DNA of 7,174 nucleotides from Microbacterium sp. (lineage in GTDB: Bacteria; Actinomycetota; Actinomycetes; Actinomycetales; Microbacteriaceae): contig QFPD01000099.1 in assembly GCA_003248845.1 (NCBI GenBank), forward strand, positions 1-7,174, in the 5' to 3' direction. The translations under genes and the position numbers were made by a program. Below are positions 6,963-7,174 of this stretch, one piece after another (positions within the stretch are counted from its first letter, which is position 1; the number at the start of each line of letters is the position of its first letter). The notes below the pieces were generated by a model. The model was not told the DNA's origin and searched no databases. It saw nothing but the letters and a program-made list of their open reading frames with translations.

Positions 6963-7060
6963 GTTCACAATTCAGTCTCCTTCCGTCGCCCTGTCGGCGA
7001 TCCCCCCAGGATCACGGACTTCTGTCTCGCGTCCTCGGGCGGCGAGACTGAATTGTGAAC
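6963..7060. repeat. Perfect 17-bp inverted repeat with 64-nt interior, between convergent genes
   Basis: GTTCACAATTCAGTCTC (6963-6979) and its exact reverse complement (7044-7060) enclose 64 nt. Beyond one mismatch, two more outer bases also pair (6960-6961 with 7062-7063). The arms are clearly richer in A/T than the surrounding DNA. The interior can fold further: TCGCC/GGCGA (6986-6990 with 6996-7000) or GATCC/GGATC (6999-7003 with 7009-7013). GTCTCGC at 7024-7030 can pair with 7042-7048, competing with the outer stem. The right arm ends 4 bp before the stop of the minus-strand gene. It could be a bidirectional 3'-end structure or a small non-autonomous mobile or palindromic repeat. I see no flanking target duplication and no U-tract. 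Confidence 0.85.
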
Positions 7061-7064
7061 CCGA

Positions 7065-7174
7065 TCAGTGTCCCGACCGGGAGCCGACGAGGCCGGCCAG
7101 CCCGGCGAACACGTCGTCCTCGCGGTACAGGATGTCTTCCGCGACGATCCGGAGCACGCAGTATCCCTGTCGCG
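7065..7174 (-). CDS. C-terminal fragment of a probable DUF559 (Vsr-like) protein
   Basis: This partial gene enters from the right edge on the minus strand and stops at 7067-7065 (TGA). The 35 visible residues begin RQGYCVLRIVAEDILYREDD and end GLVGSRSGH. The pattern G-Y-x-V-L-R, then an acidic helix and a short helix at the very C-terminus, resembles the end of DUF559 proteins, whose fold relates to the Vsr very-short-patch-repair endonucleases. The catalytic part lies outside the window, so function and intactness cannot be judged. Codon use (GTC, CTG, GAC, GCC) matches the host. It is convergent with trpS. The family call is by pattern memory from a short stretch and could be wrong; that the frame is coding is more secure. 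Confidence 0.6.
   Translation of the reverse strand, partial: RQGYCVLRIVAEDILYREDDVFAGLAGLVGSRSGH

Noticed and set aside
7044..7060. AATTGTGA in the inverted-repeat arms resembling a lac-type operator half
   Set aside because: Only eight bases match, the arms are 64 nt apart, and the site lies at the 3' ends of two convergent genes, where an operator makes little sense.
6921..7060. Repeats after trpS as a CRISPR array or phage attachment site
   Set aside because: There are only two abutting 17-bp copies with no spacers, and no tRNA gene, integrase or direct flanking repeat is visible.

Overview
The window is about 7.2 kb of dense, high-GC (roughly two-thirds G+C by eye) chromosome from an actinobacterium. 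The best guess is Microbacteriaceae, probably Microbacterium. The basis is GTG starts, strong GAC/GTC/CTC codon bias, the actinobacterial SdhC/SdhD sequences, the gene order sdhCDAB - YihY/BrkB - exonuclease III - trpS, and several apparently leaderless promoters. The genus is inferred, not demonstrated.

Layout: 1-138 is a non-coding lead-in with a possible promoter and a folded leader. 139-3723 is the complete succinate dehydrogenase operon sdhC-sdhD-sdhA-sdhB. Its two small junctions (sdhC/sdhD and sdhA/sdhB) are both TGATG stop-start overlaps. A stem-loop that swallows the sdhB stop codon probably ends the operon. 3786-4982 encodes a YihY/BrkB-type inner-membrane protein, 4992-5825 an exonuclease III-type AP endonuclease, and 5876-6880 tryptophanyl-tRNA synthetase. 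Each of these three has a TANNNT hexamer exactly 6 nt before its start codon, so each can be transcribed alone as a leaderless mRNA. 6881-7064 is a non-coding gap between convergent genes, holding a perfect 17-bp tandem duplication and a perfect 17-bp inverted repeat with a 64-nt interior. 7065-7174 (minus strand) is the C-terminal end of a protein that looks like a DUF559 (Vsr-like endonuclease fold) protein.

Function: SdhA and SdhB form the soluble flavin and iron-sulfur arm of complex II, anchored by SdhC and SdhD, linking the TCA cycle to the quinone pool. The next three genes are housekeeping functions with no obvious metabolic link to complex II.

Most of the window is ordinary core genome; I see no clear new multi-gene system. 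The parts worth a second look are the structured gap at 6881-7064, the over-representation of the heptamer GGATGCC/GGCATCC (17 copies by manual count, one in each of the four larger gaps that follow genes, all in the same orientation), and the run of three leaderless promoters.
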